Below are positions 62,526 to 64,000 of a stretch of DNA of 64,000 nt, one piece after another. The DNA is from Methanobacteriota archaeon (GTDB taxonomy: Archaea; Thermoplasmatota; Poseidoniia; Poseidoniales; Thalassarchaeaceae), in assembly GCA_002716085.1 (NCBI GenBank), contig PAYZ01000017.1:69267-133266 (forward strand), written 5' to 3'. Both the position numbers and the translations under genes were made by a program. A model generated the notes under the pieces. That model did no database searches, was not told the origin of the DNA, and saw only the letters and a program-made list of their open reading frames with translations. The first letter of the stretch is position 1. Each line of letters starts with the position of its first letter.

Positions 62526-63764
62526 TCAGCGGATTGGAGCTGCGTACTGAAGGCCGCCCTCAGAAACTAGGGCGTTCTGGGTTCCTGTACGGGACAGCTT
62601 GCATCCCGTCATTGCATCGGATCCGGAGTGGCCATCGTATGTTCCGTCGCAGAATGCGGCATCCCATGCCTCTCCGTAGTTTCCTGCAGCATCCAGGACC
62701 TTCTGCATCCAGTCTGCGGGCAGAGGGTTGGCTGCAGTGCCTAGCCCGAACGGGCTGTCAGCGTGCGTTCCGAGTAGTCTCTGAACTGCAGGGTTGTCCG
62801 AAGTCAGGAAGGTTTGGTAGTTGCCGGAGTGGATTCCCATCTCCTCGGCAGTCACCATGCCCCACCAGACCCACTGGACGACATCCTTCCACTCAGTGTC
62901 CATATCTCGGACAGCTGCTGCTAGAGGCTCCTTTGATAGGGTCTCTGGAGCGATCCAAAGGCCATCGCAGTCATCGTCGGTTGAGTCGGCTACAAGGCCG
63001 CACTGGGCTGCAGAGGTCACGGTTCCGTTCTCGTCTAGTAGATCGTTCTCTAGGACGTACTTCCTTGCGACCATTGCGGACATGTCTCCGGTGAATGCTG
63101 AGCACTCTCCGGCCACGAACTTCTGTGCGCCCTCGGTTCCGGTTGCGACGTTGACGGAGGTGATGGTGATTCCATTCACCAATGCCCAGTCAGCGAGGTT
63201 GCCCTCTGTGGTCGTTCCGGTTCCTACGCATACCGATAGTCCATCTAGGTCAGCTGGGGAGTAGTCCCCATCGTCTGGGACCATGTCTCCGCGAATCAGG
63301 ATTCCCTGACCGTCGAAGAAGTTGATTCCAGCGAAGTCTGCCGTCAGGCCTGCGTCCCTACCTGCTGTCCAGGTGGTTGTCCTGATTAGGACGTCAATGT
63401 CCATTCCAGAAAGGAGGTCGAACCTAGTAGATCCTGTTGCCAGGACGTACTCGATGTCCGTGTCCGGGTTCAGGCCTATTGCAGCGGCTACAGCCCTGCA
63501 GTAAGCTATGTCTAGCCCCTCTCTTGATCCATCAGGGTTCAGCCATCCCATGCCCCACTGGTCGATCTTAACGCCGCACTTCATTGTGCCACGCTCGTGT
63601 ATCGTGTCCAGGGTGCTAACAGGCGTTGCGCTAGCGATTCCAGCGGCTTCTCCTTCAGCTCTCGCGGCGTCGACGTCATCTTGTGTTATGTCATCGCCCG
63701 CACAGCCCGCTAGGGCTGCAGTCATCATTAACAGCATCATTGTTGTAGCGAGTAATCGCTGCAT
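62526..63764 (-). CDS. aapJ: Amino-acid ABC transporter substrate-binding lipoprotein (AapJ-like)
   Basis: The binding protein of the importer. The signal peptide MQRLLATTMMLLMMTAALAGC ends in a lipobox LAGC. The AapJ-like core has TMKCGVKIDQWGMGW, LDIAYCRAVAAAIG, FDLLSGMDIDVLIRTTTWTAGRD and FFDGQGILI. The track start 63824 adds 20 unlikely residues; ATG 63764 starts the signal peptide. A TATATA box about 28 bases upstream suggests a leaderless transcript. It is the first gene of the aapJQMP-type operon and follows the 16S gene on the same strand. Broad or acidic/basic L-amino-acid specificity is suggested by bacterial AapJ. Confidence 0.94.
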   Translation of the reverse strand: MQRLLATTMMLLMMTAALAGCAGDDITQDDVDAARAEGEAAGIASATPVSTLDTIHERGTMKCGVKIDQWGMGWLNPDGSREGLDIAYCRAVAAAIGLNPDTDIEYVLATGSTRFDLLSGMDIDVLIRTTTWTAGRDAGLTADFAGINFFDGQGILIRGDMVPDDGDYSPADLDGLSVCVGTGTTTEGNLADWALVNGITITSVNVATGTEGAQKFVAGECSAFTGDMSAMVARKYVLENDLLDENGTVTSAAQCGLVADSTDDDCDGLWIAPETLSKEPLAAAVRDMDTEWKDVVQWVWWGMVTAEEMGIHSGNYQTFLTSDNPAVQRLLGTHADSPFGLGTAANPLPADWMQKVLDAAGNYGEAWDAAFCDGTYDGHSGSDAMTGCKLSRTGTQNALVSEGGLQYAAPIR

Positions 63765-63786
63765 AATGCCTTTGACGCGATGTACT

Positions 63787-63798
63787 AGGTATATACCT
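63787..63798 (-). promoter_or_regulatory. TATA box inside a 12-bp palindrome, upstream of aapJ
   Basis: The sequence AGGTATATACCT is a perfect palindrome with TATATA at 63790-63795. On the minus strand the centre is about 28 bases before the aapJ ATG at 63764, the usual distance between an archaeal TATA box and its start site, so the transcript would be leaderless. A symmetrical TATA element could also serve as a regulator site. Confidence 0.5.
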
Positions 63799-63839
63799 TC
63801 TCCTAAATGCGGAAAAAACACCATATTCGGAGCTATTTA

Positions 63840-63851
63840 GAAATTAATTTC
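63840..63851. promoter_or_regulatory. AT-rich 12-bp palindrome
   Basis: GAAATTAATTTC is a perfect 12-bp palindrome in the 148-base gap between the 16S rRNA 3' end and aapJ, about 45 bases upstream of the TATA palindrome. It could be an operator for a dimeric regulator of the transporter operon. AT-rich palindromes also arise by chance, so this is weak. Confidence 0.3.
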
Positions 63852-63903
63852 GGAAATAGGTGGGAGGCGGGGCAGCAAAAGCTGCCCCGACCCCCGGTTT
63901 CCG
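63851..63903 (-). terminator. Stem-loop after 16S rRNA 3' end
   Basis: The inner hairpin GGGGCAGC-AAAA-GCTGCCCC (63869-63888) has a perfect 8-bp stem. Flanking CGGAAA (63851-63856) and TTTCCG (63898-63903) pair outside it, giving a longer imperfect stem. It begins ten bases beyond the 16S 3' end on the same strand. It may end the 16S transcript or guide 3' processing. A U-rich run directly after it is not strong. Confidence 0.5.
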
Positions 63904-63912
63904 AGTTTTCTT

Positions 63913-64000
63913 AGGAGGTGATCCATCTGCAGGTTCCCCTACAGATACCTTGTTACGACTTAACCCTCCTTGTCGAAGGCAGGCTCGAATACCCCATGGT
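63913..64000 (-). rRNA. rrs: 16S ribosomal RNA, 3' end (partial)
   Basis: Read on the minus strand the sequence ends GGATCACCTCCT, the universal anti-Shine-Dalgarno tail of 16S rRNA. Just before it is the conserved helix 45/44 region, including AAGTCGTAACAAGGTA, complementary to the well-known universal 1492R site. The gene continues beyond the right edge of the window. No tRNA or 23S follows its 3' end: the next gene downstream is aapJ, 148 bases away. Confidence 0.97.

Noticed and set aside
1-64000. Mobile elements, prophage, CRISPR-cas or defence islands
   Set aside because: I saw no transposase, integrase, cas, restriction or toxin-antitoxin motifs, and no direct repeats suggesting insertion. 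Almost every base belongs to a housekeeping, surface or transport gene.

Overview
The window reads as a piece of a Thermoplasmatota-type euryarchaeon, most likely a marine Group II archaeon (Candidatus Poseidoniales). Archaeal information-processing genes are present: aRF1 with NIKS and GGQ motifs, aIF2 beta, class I lysyl-tRNA synthetase, Trm56, archaeal-type UMP kinase, NOG1 and a GfcR-like HTH-phosphoribosyltransferase. Mixed in are many bacterial-looking metabolic and transport genes and giant secreted Asp-rich proteins. The 16S rRNA 3' end at the right edge is not followed by 23S, as in Thermoplasma. The assignment is inference; no database was searched. Coding density is very high. No gene-free stretch exceeds about 150 bases, and I saw no insertion sequence, prophage or CRISPR array.

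Region by region. 1-9.3 kb (minus): two tandem cell-surface proteins. The second runs off the left edge (at least 2095 residues) and is missing from the ORF track. It has a signal peptide, thrombospondin-3-like Asp repeats, a transglutaminase-like domain and many beta-sandwich repeats. 9.36 kb: tRNA-Leu(UAA). 9.4-10.6 kb: folB and a pteridine-reductase-like SDR. 10.8-18.6 kb (plus): lipoate and branched-chain 2-oxoacid dehydrogenase operon (lipA, E1alpha, E1beta, E2, E3, lipB, class V aminotransferase), then ubiX and a SAP-domain M28 peptidase. 21-24.6 kb (minus): peroxiredoxin, argS, prf1. 24.7-26.5 kb: pyrH and small zinc-ribbon or membrane proteins. 26.5-33.4 kb: NOG1, an Sm-like hypothetical, pterin carbinolamine dehydratase, a [2Fe-2S] ferredoxin, a quinone oxidoreductase, aIF2 beta, dUTPase, gfcR, lysS and an NTF2-like protein. 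33.4-39.4 kb (minus): carB, carA, trm56 and a membrane protein. 39.5-42.5 kb (plus): folP, TraB-like and YeiH-like genes. 42.5-50.2 kb (minus): two DUF2061 proteins, thiolase, flotillin, NfeD, small membrane proteins, a hotdog thioesterase, an ABC exporter and a hypothetical. 50.2-51.5 kb (plus): cupin and MscS channel. 51.5-57.2 kb (minus): a TM zinc-finger-like protein, DUF2237 and a three-gene surface cassette (lipoprotein, LDL-receptor-A-like secreted protein, four-TM protein). 57.3-58.2 kb (plus): NAD kinase. 58.2-63.8 kb (minus): a complete aapJQMP-type amino-acid ABC transporter. 63.9 kb to the end: 16S rRNA 3' end.

Together the genes suggest an aerobic heterotroph feeding on proteins and amino acids. 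Surface proteins and a membrane-anchored peptidase would act outside, the Aap-type transporter would import amino acids, and the aminotransferase, branched-chain dehydrogenase complex and thiolase would degrade carbon skeletons. A folate or pterin set of bacterial flavour (FolB, FolP, SDR pteridine reductase, carbinolamine dehydratase) is spread over the window. Several genes have a TATA-like box about 26-30 bases before the start codon and little room for a Shine-Dalgarno site, which suggests leaderless mRNAs. Genes inside operons often have GGAGG or GAGG motifs matching the CCTCCT tail of the 16S.
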